A DNA stretch of 64,000 nt, taken from Nocardioides flavescens (lineage in GTDB: Bacteria; Actinomycetota; Actinomycetes; Propionibacteriales; Nocardioidaceae). This document shows, in pieces, positions 8,194 to 17,152 of the stretch. Within the stretch, counting starts at the first letter, position 1. Every line of letters starts with the position of its first letter. The position numbers and the translations under genes are program-made. The notes under the pieces were generated by a model. That model was not told the DNA's origin and searched no databases. It saw only the letters and a list, made by a program, of their open reading frames with translations. The stretch spans positions 1 through 64,000 of the forward strand of contig NZ_WUEK01000012.1 of the NCBI RefSeq assembly GCF_009823805.1, given 5' to 3'.

Positions 8194-9603
8194 GTGAGCC
8201 TGACCGAGCCCGACACCTGGGCCCCCCAGCAGCCGTCGTCGTCCGAGCGCGGCGGCGGGGGCGGCGGCGCCGGTGGCGACTCCTGGCAGGGCGACCGCAC
8301 CCCGCCCCAGGACATGGCCGCCGAGCAGTCGGTGCTGGGCGCCATGATGATCTCCAAGGACGCGATCGCCGACGTCACCGAGGAGCTGCGGGGCACCGAC
8401 TTCTACCGCCCCAGCCACGAGACCATCCACGACGCGATCATCGACCTCTACGGCCGCGGCGAGCCGGTCGACATGGTCACCGTGGCGGCCGAGCTGCAGC
8501 GGCGCGGCGAGCTGCAGCGCGTCGGCGGCGCGGCGTACCTCCACACGCTGGCGCAGGCGGTGCCGATCGCGGCCAACGCGTCCTACTACGCCGAGATCGT
8601 CCGCGAGAAGTCGATCCTGCGGCGCCTGGTCGAGGCCGGCACCCGCATCGTGCAGTCGGGCTACGCCGGCGAGGGTCACATCGACAACATCGTCGACAAC
8701 GCCCAGGCCGAGGTCTACCAGATCACCGACCGCCGCAGCACCGAGGACTACGCGCCGCTGGCCGACATCCTCGACGGCGTCGTGTCCGAGATCGAGGCCA
8801 TCGACAACCGCGAGGCCGGTCTCTACGGCGTCCCGACCGGCTTCGTCGAGCTCGACGACCTCACCAACGGCCTGCACTCGGGGCAGATGATCATCGTCGC
8901 CGCCCGACCCGGCGCCGGGAAGTCGACCTTCGCCCTCGACCTGTGCCGCGCCGCCTCGATCAAGTCCAACATGGCCACCGCGTTCTTCAGCCTGGAGATG
9001 ACGCGCTCGGAGATCACCATGCGCCTGCTGTCGGCCGAGGCCGGCATCGTCCTCAACCACATGCGCAACGGCAACATGCAGGAGGACGACTGGAACAAGC
9101 TGGCCCGCAAGTCCGGCCAGATCCACAGCGCGCCGATGTTCATCGACGACAGCCCCAACATGACGATGATGGAGATCCGGGCCAAGGCGCGCCGCCTCAA
9201 GCAGCGCCACGACCTGCGCCTCATGGTCATCGACTACATGCAGCTGATGTCGTCGGGCAAGAAGGTCGAGTCCCGCCAGCTCGAGGTCTCGGAGTTCAGC
9301 CGCCAGATCAAGCTGCTGGCCAAGGAGCTCGAGATCCCGATCATCGCGCTGTCGCAGCTCAACCGTGGCCCCGAGCAGCGCGCCGACAAGCGCCCGATGG
9401 TCTCCGACCTGCGCGAGTCCGGCTCGCTCGAGCAGGACGCCGACATGGTGATCCTGCTCCACCGCGAGGACATGTACGAGAAGGAGTCACCCCGCGCCGG
9501 CGAGGCCGACCTCATCGTCGCCAAGCACCGCAACGGCCCCACCCGCGACATCACCGTGGCCTTCCAGGGCCACTACTCGCGCTTCGTCGACATGGCGCAC
9601 TGA
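8194..9603 (+). CDS. dnaB: Replicative DNA helicase DnaB
   Basis: A 469-aa hexameric 5'-3' helicase that unwinds DNA at the fork and contacts primase. After a Gly-rich N-terminal tail, the helical DnaB-N domain (about 38-140) starts at PPQDMAAEQSVLGAMM. The RecA-like ATPase domain carries Walker A ARPGAGKST (about 238), Walker B LMVIDYMQLM and the arginine-finger region near the end. No intein is present, unlike dnaB of some mycobacteria. The GTG at 8194 is set by GGAGG 5 nt before it. In M. tuberculosis dnaB follows rpsF-ssb-rpsR-rplI on the same strand. Here those genes lie 20 kb away on the opposite strand. Confidence 0.95.
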   Translation: MSLTEPDTWAPQQPSSSERGGGGGGAGGDSWQGDRTPPQDMAAEQSVLGAMMISKDAIADVTEELRGTDFYRPSHETIHDAIIDLYGRGEPVDMVTVAAELQRRGELQRVGGAAYLHTLAQAVPIAANASYYAEIVREKSILRRLVEAGTRIVQSGYAGEGHIDNIVDNAQAEVYQITDRRSTEDYAPLADILDGVVSEIEAIDNREAGLYGVPTGFVELDDLTNGLHSGQMIIVAARPGAGKSTFALDLCRAASIKSNMATAFFSLEMTRSEITMRLLSAEAGIVLNHMRNGNMQEDDWNKLARKSGQIHSAPMFIDDSPNMTMMEIRAKARRLKQRHDLRLMVIDYMQLMSSGKKVESRQLEVSEFSRQIKLLAKELEIPIIALSQLNRGPEQRADKRPMVSDLRESGSLEQDADMVILLHREDMYEKESPRAGEADLIVAKHRNGPTRDITVAFQGHYSRFVDMAH

Positions 9604-9629
9604 GCGCCCGTCTCCAGGACGATCAGACC

Positions 9630-10127
9630 ATGGCCCGTCGTCTCGCAGCCTCGCTCGCAGGCCTCGGCGTCCTGCTGCTCCTCGCTCCGTCTCCGGCGAC
9701 CGCAGCGCAGAAGACGCTGGTCGACGCTCGCCGCGACGCGCCTGCACGTTTCGACATCACCACGGTTCGCGCCACGAACACGACCGGAAGGCTGACCGTC
9801 TCGACCCGGTTCCGGGCTCTCGACGGGGACGGCACTCAGATCTTCGGGTTCTCCGTGCAGTCGAGCGACCGCTCCGAGTCGTACATGGTCACCGCGGTGC
9901 GCCGCCCGTCCGGCCGCGTCAAGACCGTGATCGACGGCACCGCGCCGACCGATCAGTGCACGACCGACACGACGTGGTCGCCGCGGCAGGACGTGATCGA
10001 GGTCAGCGTGGTGGGCCAGTGCCTGCTGCCGGGCGCGGTCAGGGTCACCACGTTCGTCGGGGCGGGCGACGGCAGCTACGGAGACCCATCGGACTTCACC
10101 CGCGGGTTCAGGGTGCCGCAGGACTGA
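9630..10127 (+). CDS. Secreted protein of unknown function
   Basis: A 165-aa protein with a signal peptide (LAASLAGLGVLLLLAPSPATAA) and a mature beta-rich domain. Two cysteines near residues 111 and 131 may form a disulfide. I do not recognise the family; similar small exported proteins in Nocardioides are annotated as hypothetical. It starts 26 bp after dnaB and could be cotranscribed by read-through, but a functional link to replication is unlikely because the product is exported. Confidence 0.65.
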   Translation: MARRLAASLAGLGVLLLLAPSPATAAQKTLVDARRDAPARFDITTVRATNTTGRLTVSTRFRALDGDGTQIFGFSVQSSDRSESYMVTAVRRPSGRVKTVIDGTAPTDQCTTDTTWSPRQDVIEVSVVGQCLLPGAVRVTTFVGAGDGSYGDPSDFTRGFRVPQD

Positions 10128-10136
10128 TCCCGCCAG

Positions 10137-11795
<1,659 letters not shown>

Positions 11796-11838
11796 GACGG
11801 CGAGCCTGCGCGAGGCGCGGCCAGCCCACAACGGTCTT

Positions 11839-11853
11839 TGTCACCCAATGACA
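11839..11853. promoter_or_regulatory. Candidate operator between FAD dehydrogenase and PucR genes
   Basis: Inverted repeat TGTCACCCAATGACA with 5-bp arms and a 5-bp spacer, in the divergent intergenic region. A TACGTT -10-like hexamer lies just downstream at 11860. Likely site for the adjacent PucR-family protein, by position only. Confidence 0.4.
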
Positions 11854-11896
11854 GCCCAGTACGTTGTCAGGTGAGCAACCTGGCAGGGTGAGCGCC

Positions 11897-13075
11897 GTGA
11901 CCGCTCGCGACCGGGCCGCAGGGGCCGTGTTCTCCCGCCTCGACGTGCTGGTCGACGACATCGTCGCCGGCATCGAAGAGCAGATCCCGGCCTACCGCAC
12001 CCTCACCCCCGCGCAGCTCGCCGAGGTCACCGCCATCGCCGGGTGGGGCGTACGCCGGATCCTCGAGCTCTGGACGTCCGACAGCCCGCTGACCGAGGCT
12101 GATCTGCAGCGGTTCCGGGGCATCGGCACAGCGCGGGCCCTGGACGACCGGCCGCTCGCTGGGGTGCTGAGGGCCTACCGCCTGGCCGGCGAGCGGATCA
12201 CCGACGAGATCGCGGCAGACCGCACCGCAGGGCTCACGGTGGCCGACGCCATGGCCCTGGCCCGGCTGTGGATGGCCGCGATCGACGAGATCTCCGAGGC
12301 ACTGTCCCTCGGCCACTCCGAGGCGGCGCGTCGCCTCGACGAGGACCGTGACCGCGCCCTCGCCGAGCTGCTCGCCGACCTGCTCGACGGGCGCCGCGTC
12401 ACCCTGACCGCGCTCGCCGACCGCGCCCGCCGCCTCGACCTGAGCCTGCCCGCACGCCCGAGCGTCGTCGTCCTCGCTCCGCCGCCCGACGTCGGCGCCC
12501 GGCAGCTCGTCGACGCGGTGCTGAGCGCCGCGGGACTGGCCGCCCAGGACGACGTGCTGCGCCTCGTCCGCAACGGGCGCGCCTTCGTCGTGTGCGACGC
12601 CGCTCAGGCGGCGGCGCTCCTGGGCGAGCTCTCCGGGGTGGCGGACGGCGCCCGTGCCGCGTGCGTCCCAGCACCCCGCCCCGCCGAGGTCCGCACCGCG
12701 TACCGGCTCGCCGACCACGCGCTCACCTACGCGCCCGGTCACGCCTTCGCCGCCCGCCCGTGGCTGTCGAACGGCGACGCGCTGCTCCTCGCCCTGCTCA
12801 CCCCCGGCTCCGGCCCGGGCCCGGCACCCGATCCGAGCGAGATGGCGGCGGCCGTGCTGGGCGACACGCTCACACCGGACAACGCCCATCTCCACGAGGG
12901 GCTGAGGGCCGTCGTACGCACCGGCTCCGCCGTCGCGGCCGCGGCGCACCTCGAGGTGCACCCGCAGACGGTGAGGTACCGCCTGCGCCGCGTCCACGAG
13001 ATCACCGGGCGCAGCACCGGCGACCCGTGGGACCTGTTCGTGCTCAGTGCGGCCGTACTGGCCGCCGGGTCCTGA
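11897..13075 (+). CDS. PucR family transcriptional regulator
   Basis: A protein of about 392 aa. The N-terminal region (RsbRD-like helical domain, about 1-150) and middle GGDEF-like domain precede a C-terminal PucR helix-turn-helix: GSAVAAAAHLEVHPQTVRYRLRR, the HTH_30 signature. Family members activate or repress neighbouring catabolic genes in response to a metabolite sensed by the N-terminal part. Start choice is uncertain. GTG at 11897 has an AGGG Shine-Dalgarno 8 nt upstream; GTG at 11888 and TTG at 11864 are in frame. It is divergent from the FAD dehydrogenase, its probable target. Confidence 0.75.
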   Translation: MTARDRAAGAVFSRLDVLVDDIVAGIEEQIPAYRTLTPAQLAEVTAIAGWGVRRILELWTSDSPLTEADLQRFRGIGTARALDDRPLAGVLRAYRLAGERITDEIAADRTAGLTVADAMALARLWMAAIDEISEALSLGHSEAARRLDEDRDRALAELLADLLDGRRVTLTALADRARRLDLSLPARPSVVVLAPPPDVGARQLVDAVLSAAGLAAQDDVLRLVRNGRAFVVCDAAQAAALLGELSGVADGARAACVPAPRPAEVRTAYRLADHALTYAPGHAFAARPWLSNGDALLLALLTPGSGPGPAPDPSEMAAAVLGDTLTPDNAHLHEGLRAVVRTGSAVAAAAHLEVHPQTVRYRLRRVHEITGRSTGDPWDLFVLSAAVLAAGS

Positions 13076-13076
13076 C

Positions 13077-14027
13077 TCAGGCAGCTGCGGACTCCTGCGC
13101 CCGCCACCACGCCACGGTCGCGGCGACGCCGTCGACCATCGGGGTGGGCGAGAGGCCGAGGCGGGCCTCGCTGGCGCTCGAGTCGAGGACGAACGGCGCG
13201 TCGAACATGTACGCCGTCTCGGCCATCTCGCGCATCGGCCGCGACACCGCACCCGAGGCCCGGAACACCCAGGCGGGGATCGACGCGGTGCGCGGCACGG
13301 GCACGCCGCCGGCCTGCGCGACCAGCTCGACCAGGCGTCGCTGGGTCACGGGCGCGGCGGTCGGGGCGTGCAGGAAGGAGTTCCACAGGTCCTCGCGCCC
13401 CGCGGCGCGGATCATCGCTGCGGCCAGATCGGGCACGTAGGTGAAGGAGTGCGGCTGGTCGAGGCTGCCCAGCACCCGCATCGTGCGACCGGCGAGGACG
13501 GTCGGGACCATCCGCTCGCCGGCGTGCGCGCCGCGGACGGCGGGCCCGTAGAAGTCGGACGCGGCGACGCTGACCGTCGGCGTGGCCGAGGCGTCGCGCT
13601 GGGCGAGGAGCTCGGTGCGCACGCCGAGCTTGCCGCTGGTCGCGGCGCGCGGGGTGTCCTCGGTCATCGGCCCGTCGACGGGGCCGTAGGCGTAGAGGCT
13701 CTCCGGGAACACCACGACCGCACCGACCCGTCCGGCCGCCTCCAGCACGGCGCGCTCGGCCTGCGGGAGCTCGGCGCGCCACACGCGGGCGTCGTACGCC
13801 GACCCGTGGATGCAGTGGTGCACCGCGACCGCACCGGCGAACGCCTCGGTCAGAGCTCCGGCCTGCGAGACGTCGACGCGCCGACGGTCGATCAACGGGT
13901 GCTCGGGGCCGCTGCCCGAGCGGGTGAGGAGCCGGACGTGCTCACCGGCCTCGGCGAGCTGCAGCGCGACGGTCGAGCCGACGGGGCCGGCTCCGGTGAC
14001 GACGTGGACGGGGCTGTGAGCGGACAT
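13077..14027 (-). CDS. NAD-dependent epimerase/dehydratase family protein
   Basis: A 316-aa extended short-chain dehydrogenase. The N-terminal Rossmann motif VVTGAGPVGSTVALQL contains TGxxxxxG. The usual YxxxK is represented by a SLYAYGPVDG region, so the catalytic triad is atypical, as in NmrA-like or atypical SDRs. The ATG at 14027 has a strong AGGAGG upstream. It is divergent from a TetR-type regulator with two copies of a palindromic site between them, so it is probably repressed by that protein and induced by an unknown small molecule. Confidence 0.75.
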   Translation of the reverse strand: MSAHSPVHVVTGAGPVGSTVALQLAEAGEHVRLLTRSGSGPEHPLIDRRRVDVSQAGALTEAFAGAVAVHHCIHGSAYDARVWRAELPQAERAVLEAAGRVGAVVVFPESLYAYGPVDGPMTEDTPRAATSGKLGVRTELLAQRDASATPTVSVAASDFYGPAVRGAHAGERMVPTVLAGRTMRVLGSLDQPHSFTYVPDLAAAMIRAAGREDLWNSFLHAPTAAPVTQRRLVELVAQAGGVPVPRTASIPAWVFRASGAVSRPMREMAETAYMFDAPFVLDSSASEARLGLSPTPMVDGVAATVAWWRAQESAAA

Positions 14028-14049
14028 CGGTGCCTCCTGATGGGAAAGT

Positions 14050-14064
14050 GAGAGCACTGCTCTC
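14050..14064. promoter_or_regulatory. TetR operator, copy 1
   Basis: Perfect palindrome GAGAGCACTGCTCTC (7-bp arms, one central base), 22 bp upstream of the epimerase start. The core AGAGCACTGCTCT recurs at 14104. Confidence 0.65.
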
Positions 14065-14103
14065 GGAACATGGGAAGCATGCACCCGACGCTCGGGAAAA
14101 GCA

Positions 14104-14116
14104 AGAGCACTGCTCT
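14104..14116. promoter_or_regulatory. TetR operator, copy 2
   Basis: AGAGCACTGCTCT, identical to the core of the site at 14050 and 54 bp from it, in the epimerase/TetR divergent promoter region. Two identical palindromes in about 130 bp strongly suggest a repressor pair. Confidence 0.65.
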
Positions 14117-14158
14117 CTTCCGCTACCGACGCTCTCGGCCGTGTGCGATCATCGAGCC

Positions 14159-14869
14159 ATGACCGAAGCCCCCTCGACCCCTCGCAGCCGTGCGCGGGAG
14201 CAGACGATGCGCGACATCGTGCGGATCGGGCGGCAGCACCTCGCGACCGACGGCGCCGCGGCGCTCTCCCTCCGAGCGGTCGCCCGCGACCTCGGACTCG
14301 TGTCGTCCGCGGTCTACCGCTACGTCGCCAGCCGCGACGAGCTGCTCACCCTGCTCGTCGTCGACGGCTACGACGAGCTCGGCGACGCCGTCGACACAGC
14401 CCTCGCGCGGGTGGACCGGGGCGACTACGTGCGCCGCATGGAAGCCATCGGCCGCGCGGTCCGCACCTGGGCGCTGGCCGAGCCCGCGACGTACGCGCTG
14501 CTCTTCGGCAGCCCGGTGCCCGGCTACGAGGCCCCGGCCGAGCGCACGACCGGCCCGGGCACGCGGGTGGTCGGGCGCCTGGTCGAGGTGTGGGAGGACG
14601 CCTGGACGGCCGGTGCGGTCCGGCTCACCGATGACCCGGTCACTCCCCGGCGCCTCGCGCGCGACACCGCCCGGATCCGCCGTGACATGGGCCTGAGCGT
14701 GCCCGACGTGCTCATCACCAGGGGGATGTTCGCGTGGGCGGCGCTCTTCGGGTGCGTGAGCTTCGAGGTGTTCGGGCAGTACGGCGCCAGCACGTTCACC
14801 GACCCCGGCGACGTCTTCGAGCACCACCTCGTCGCGCTCGTCGAGGCCGTCGGGCTGCGAGCGGCGTAG
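14159..14869 (+). CDS. TetR/AcrR family repressor
   Basis: A 236-aa regulator. The N-terminal DNA-binding domain (about 12-60) shows ALSLRAVARDLGLVSSAVYRY. The C-terminal ligand domain contains TYALLFGSPVPGYEAP, typical of WHG-type TetR proteins. It likely represses itself and the divergent epimerase through the paired AGAGCACTGCTCT palindromes. The ligand is unknown. ATG at 14159 is preferred over the upstream in-frame codons because the family N-terminus begins with a short basic tail as seen here. Confidence 0.85.
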   Translation: MTEAPSTPRSRAREQTMRDIVRIGRQHLATDGAAALSLRAVARDLGLVSSAVYRYVASRDELLTLLVVDGYDELGDAVDTALARVDRGDYVRRMEAIGRAVRTWALAEPATYALLFGSPVPGYEAPAERTTGPGTRVVGRLVEVWEDAWTAGAVRLTDDPVTPRRLARDTARIRRDMGLSVPDVLITRGMFAWAALFGCVSFEVFGQYGASTFTDPGDVFEHHLVALVEAVGLRAA

Positions 14870-14877
14870 CCTGGGCG

Positions 14878-14982
14878 GTGACCACGCACGACCGTCGATG
14901 GACCGGCGCCGCCGCTGAAAGGCGCCTCGCGATGAAGCACCTCTGCCCGACCGTCCCCGGAGGCCCGTCCACCCGCTGTTGA
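14878..14982 (+). CDS. Possible leaderless upstream ORF (34 aa) before the TrmH gene
   Basis: A 34-codon GTG ORF whose stop overlaps the TTG start of the methyltransferase gene by 4 nt. A TAGCCT hexamer at 14867-14872 lies 5 nt before the GTG, which would permit a leaderless transcript. The ORF spans a GGCGCC...GGCGCC hairpin. The peptide has two cysteines, one of them the last residue. It could act as a translation-coupling leader. It may equally be spurious, since the hexamer overlaps the TetR stop codon. Confidence 0.25.
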   Translation: MTTHDRRWTGAAAERRLAMKHLCPTVPGGPSTRC

Positions 14983-15497
14983 GCGCGCCCCGCACCAAGC
15001 CGCGCGAGCTGCGTGCGCAGCGTCGCCGTGGTCGTCACGGCTGCTGGGACCATCTCGTGGTCGCTCCCCTCTGGGTCGCCTACGACGCCAACCTCGGCAC
15101 CCTGCTGCGCACCTGCGACGCGGTCGGTGCCTGCCTGGCGGTCCCGCGTACGCCGCACTACCGCGCTGCCCTCGAGGTCGGCGACACCCTGCGCGGGAGA
15201 CGCCCGTGCATCCACTGGGTGGCGCCGACCAAGGAGGGGTGGCTGGCCGAGCAGCACAAGGCGGGCCGTCGCATCGTCGCTGTCGAACTGGTGGACGGCG
15301 CCACCCCGCTGCCGCGGCTCGAGCCCGCACGCTCACCCACCGTGCTGCTGCTCGGCCACGAGCACCACGGTGTGCCCGACGACGTGCTCGCTGAGGTGGA
15401 CGAGTGCGTCGAGATCCCGATGGTCGGCTGGGGCGCCAGCCTCAACGTCGCCGTCGCCGGCAGCCTCGTCGCCTACCGGCTCGCCGGGCTGTCGTGA
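14979..15497 (+). CDS. TrmH/SpoU family RNA 2'-O-methyltransferase
   Basis: A 172-aa SPOUT-fold enzyme containing only the catalytic domain. It shows all three SpoU motifs: NLGTLLRTCDAVG (motif 1), VLLLGHEHHGVPDDV (motif 2) and IPMVGWGASLNVAVAGSLVAY (motif 3), which build the trefoil-knot SAM site. The lack of an N-terminal RNA-binding domain resembles TrmL-like tRNA enzymes, but rRNA targets are possible. The only usable start is TTG at 14979, coupled to a short upstream ORF. Its 3' end overlaps the convergent ABC-F gene by 25 nt, placing two ribosome-related genes side by side. Confidence 0.8.
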   Translation: MSAPRTKPRELRAQRRRGRHGCWDHLVVAPLWVAYDANLGTLLRTCDAVGACLAVPRTPHYRAALEVGDTLRGRRPCIHWVAPTKEGWLAEQHKAGRRIVAVELVDGATPLPRLEPARSPTVLLLGHEHHGVPDDVLAEVDECVEIPMVGWGASLNVAVAGSLVAYRLAGLS

Positions 15498-16969
15498 CCC
15501 ACCTCGAGCCGCGGCCACCCGGACAGGTCGGAGAACAGCTGACGGTCGTGGGTGGCCACCACGACGGCGCACGGCGTCGCGAGCAGCGCCGCCGTGAGCT
15601 CGTCGACGAGCGCCGCCGAGAGGTGGTTCGTCGGCTCGTCGAGCAGGAGCAGGTCCGGCCGGCGGGCGAGGCACCTCTCGAGGTCCAGCCGCCGTTGCTG
15701 GCCCGGGGAGAGGCGGCTGACCGGCCCACGCACCTCCTGCGACATCAGGACGACGCGGGCGTCCCCGTGCCGTGTGACCCGCCCCTCGGTGGGGCCCAGC
15801 TCACCGGCCAGCACGGACAGCAGCGTCGACTTGCCGGCGCCGTTCGGGCCGGTGACGAGGAGCCGGTCGCCACCGCTCACCGCGACGTCGACAGGACCGG
15901 TCAGGCGACCGGCCACCCGCAGGCCCGAGCCGCTGAGCAGCGGACGGCCAGGGAGCGCGCGCAGGTCGGGCCAGCGCAGCCGCGGTGGCGGCGGGGGTAG
16001 GTCGACCCGGTGCTGCTCGAGCTCGTCGGCGCGCCGGTTGAACGCCTGCACCGTGCTCGCCGCACGCGTCGCGCGCTGGTGCTTGCCCGTGCCCTTGTCG
16101 GGCCGCCACCCCGACTGCAGGCGCCCGCGGGCCTCGTCGGCCGCCTGCTGCAGCCGCGCCCGCTCCGTCTGCTGGGCCGCGTGCTCCTGCTCCCACCGCA
16201 GGCGTTCCGCCCGGCGACCGGCGACCCACCCGTCGTAGCCGCCCGCGTGCTCGCGCGGACGGCCGTCGCGGGTCGGGTCGAGGTCGAGGAACCTCGTCGC
16301 GGTGGCCCGGAGGAGCGCGCGGTCGTGGGAGACGAGCGCCCAGCCGCCGGGGTGGTCCTGCATTCGCCGGGTCAGGAACCCGAGCGCCTCGGCGTCGAGG
16401 TGGTTCGTCGGCTCGTCCAGCAGGAGCAGGTCGACCGCGGAGCCGAGGACGACGGCGAGACGCACGCGGTAGCGCTGCCCGACCGAGAGGGTGGTGAGCC
16501 GTCGGTCCCGGTCGGTGCAGGCGCGGAGGCCGTCGAGGGCGACGTCGATGCGCCGTTCGGCGTCCCAGGCGTCGAGGACGGTCGCCGCCTCGAGCGCGGC
16601 GGCGTAGGCGTCGTCGGCACCCGGCCGGCCCGCGGCGATCGCCTGGGTCGCGGCGTCCAGCGCTCGCAGCGCATCGCGGGAGGGGCGGAGCGCCTCGTCC
16701 AGCAGGTCGCCGACGGTGCGTGCGTCGTCGACCTCGAGGGTCTGCTCGACCAGCGCGAGCGACCCGGTGCGGGTCACCGAGCCCTCGTCGGGCGTCAGTC
16801 GCCCGGTCAGGACGTGGAGGAGGGTGGTCTTGCCGCGGCCGTTCTCGCCGACGACGGCGAGGCGGGAGCCGGCGGAGACGGTGGCGTCGATGCCGGACAG
16901 GACGGTGCGTTCGCCCAGGGTGACGGAGATGTCGCGGGCGCGGACGTGTGGTGCGGGGTTGCGGAGCAT
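15473..16969 (-). CDS. ABC-F ribosome-protection ATPase
   Basis: A 498-aa protein with two ABC domains and no membrane segments. Domain 1 has Walker A GENGRGKTT, signature LSVGQ and Walker B LLLLDEP. Domain 2 has GPNGAGKST, LSPGQQ and LLLLDEP. The linker of about 90 residues (about 235-330, rich in Arg, Gln and Glu) matches the P-site tRNA-interaction motif of antibiotic-resistance ABC-F proteins, which displace ribosome-targeting drugs. Size and linker resemble the actinobacterial TlrC/VarM/LmrC group; drug class cannot be read from sequence. A short leader ORF and overlapping hairpins upstream suggest drug-induced attenuation control. It is divergent from the serine hydrolase gene. Confidence 0.8.
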   Translation of the reverse strand: MLRNPAPHVRARDISVTLGERTVLSGIDATVSAGSRLAVVGENGRGKTTLLHVLTGRLTPDEGSVTRTGSLALVEQTLEVDDARTVGDLLDEALRPSRDALRALDAATQAIAAGRPGADDAYAAALEAATVLDAWDAERRIDVALDGLRACTDRDRRLTTLSVGQRYRVRLAVVLGSAVDLLLLDEPTNHLDAEALGFLTRRMQDHPGGWALVSHDRALLRATATRFLDLDPTRDGRPREHAGGYDGWVAGRRAERLRWEQEHAAQQTERARLQQAADEARGRLQSGWRPDKGTGKHQRATRAASTVQAFNRRADELEQHRVDLPPPPPRLRWPDLRALPGRPLLSGSGLRVAGRLTGPVDVAVSGGDRLLVTGPNGAGKSTLLSVLAGELGPTEGRVTRHGDARVVLMSQEVRGPVSRLSPGQQRRLDLERCLARRPDLLLLDEPTNHLSAALVDELTAALLATPCAVVVATHDRQLFSDLSGWPRLEVGHDSPASR

Positions 16970-16995
16970 GGCGTGGTCTCTCAGCTCGTCGAGGA

Positions 16996-17033
16996 GCCGG
17001 GCAGCACGCGGGGCCGCCCGGCGGTGGGCCGGG
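16996..17033 (-). promoter_or_regulatory. Mutually exclusive leader hairpins of the ABC-F gene
   Basis: On the minus strand the leader can form GCCGGGC/GCCCGGC (16996-17002 with 17016-17022) or CCCGG/CCGGG (17017-17021 with 17029-17033). The two share 17017-17021, so only one can form at a time. They lie between the 11-aa leader ORF and the ABC-F start, the layout used for ribosome-stalling attenuators. Confidence 0.4.
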
Positions 17034-17070
17034 ACGGCGGACGAGAGGTTTCAGTCGGGGTCGGCCGCCG

Positions 17071-17106
17071 TCAGCGGCGCGACCACGGCTTCGCGCAGAA
17101 GTTCAC
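17071..17106 (-). CDS. 11-aa leader peptide upstream of ABC-F
   Basis: GTG ORF encoding MNFCAKPWSRR. A TACCGT -10-like hexamer at 17114-17119 lies 7 nt upstream, so translation would begin at or next to the transcript 5' end (leaderless). It ends about 100 nt before the ABC-F ATG, with alternative hairpins in between. Antibiotic-resistance ABC-F genes are often controlled by such leader peptides that stall when the ribosome is inhibited. The claim rests on position and architecture, not on homology. Confidence 0.45.
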   Translation of the reverse strand: MNFCAKPWSRR

Positions 17107-17152
17107 GCCCCCGACGGTAGCGACCGCGGGGCTCGCGGCACACTCGGTTTCC

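Noticed and set aside
15473..16969. Damaged first Walker A motif in the ABC-F protein
   Set aside because: GENGRGKTT still fits GxxGxGK[ST]; both signature motifs and Walker B motifs are intact, so no inactivation is implied.
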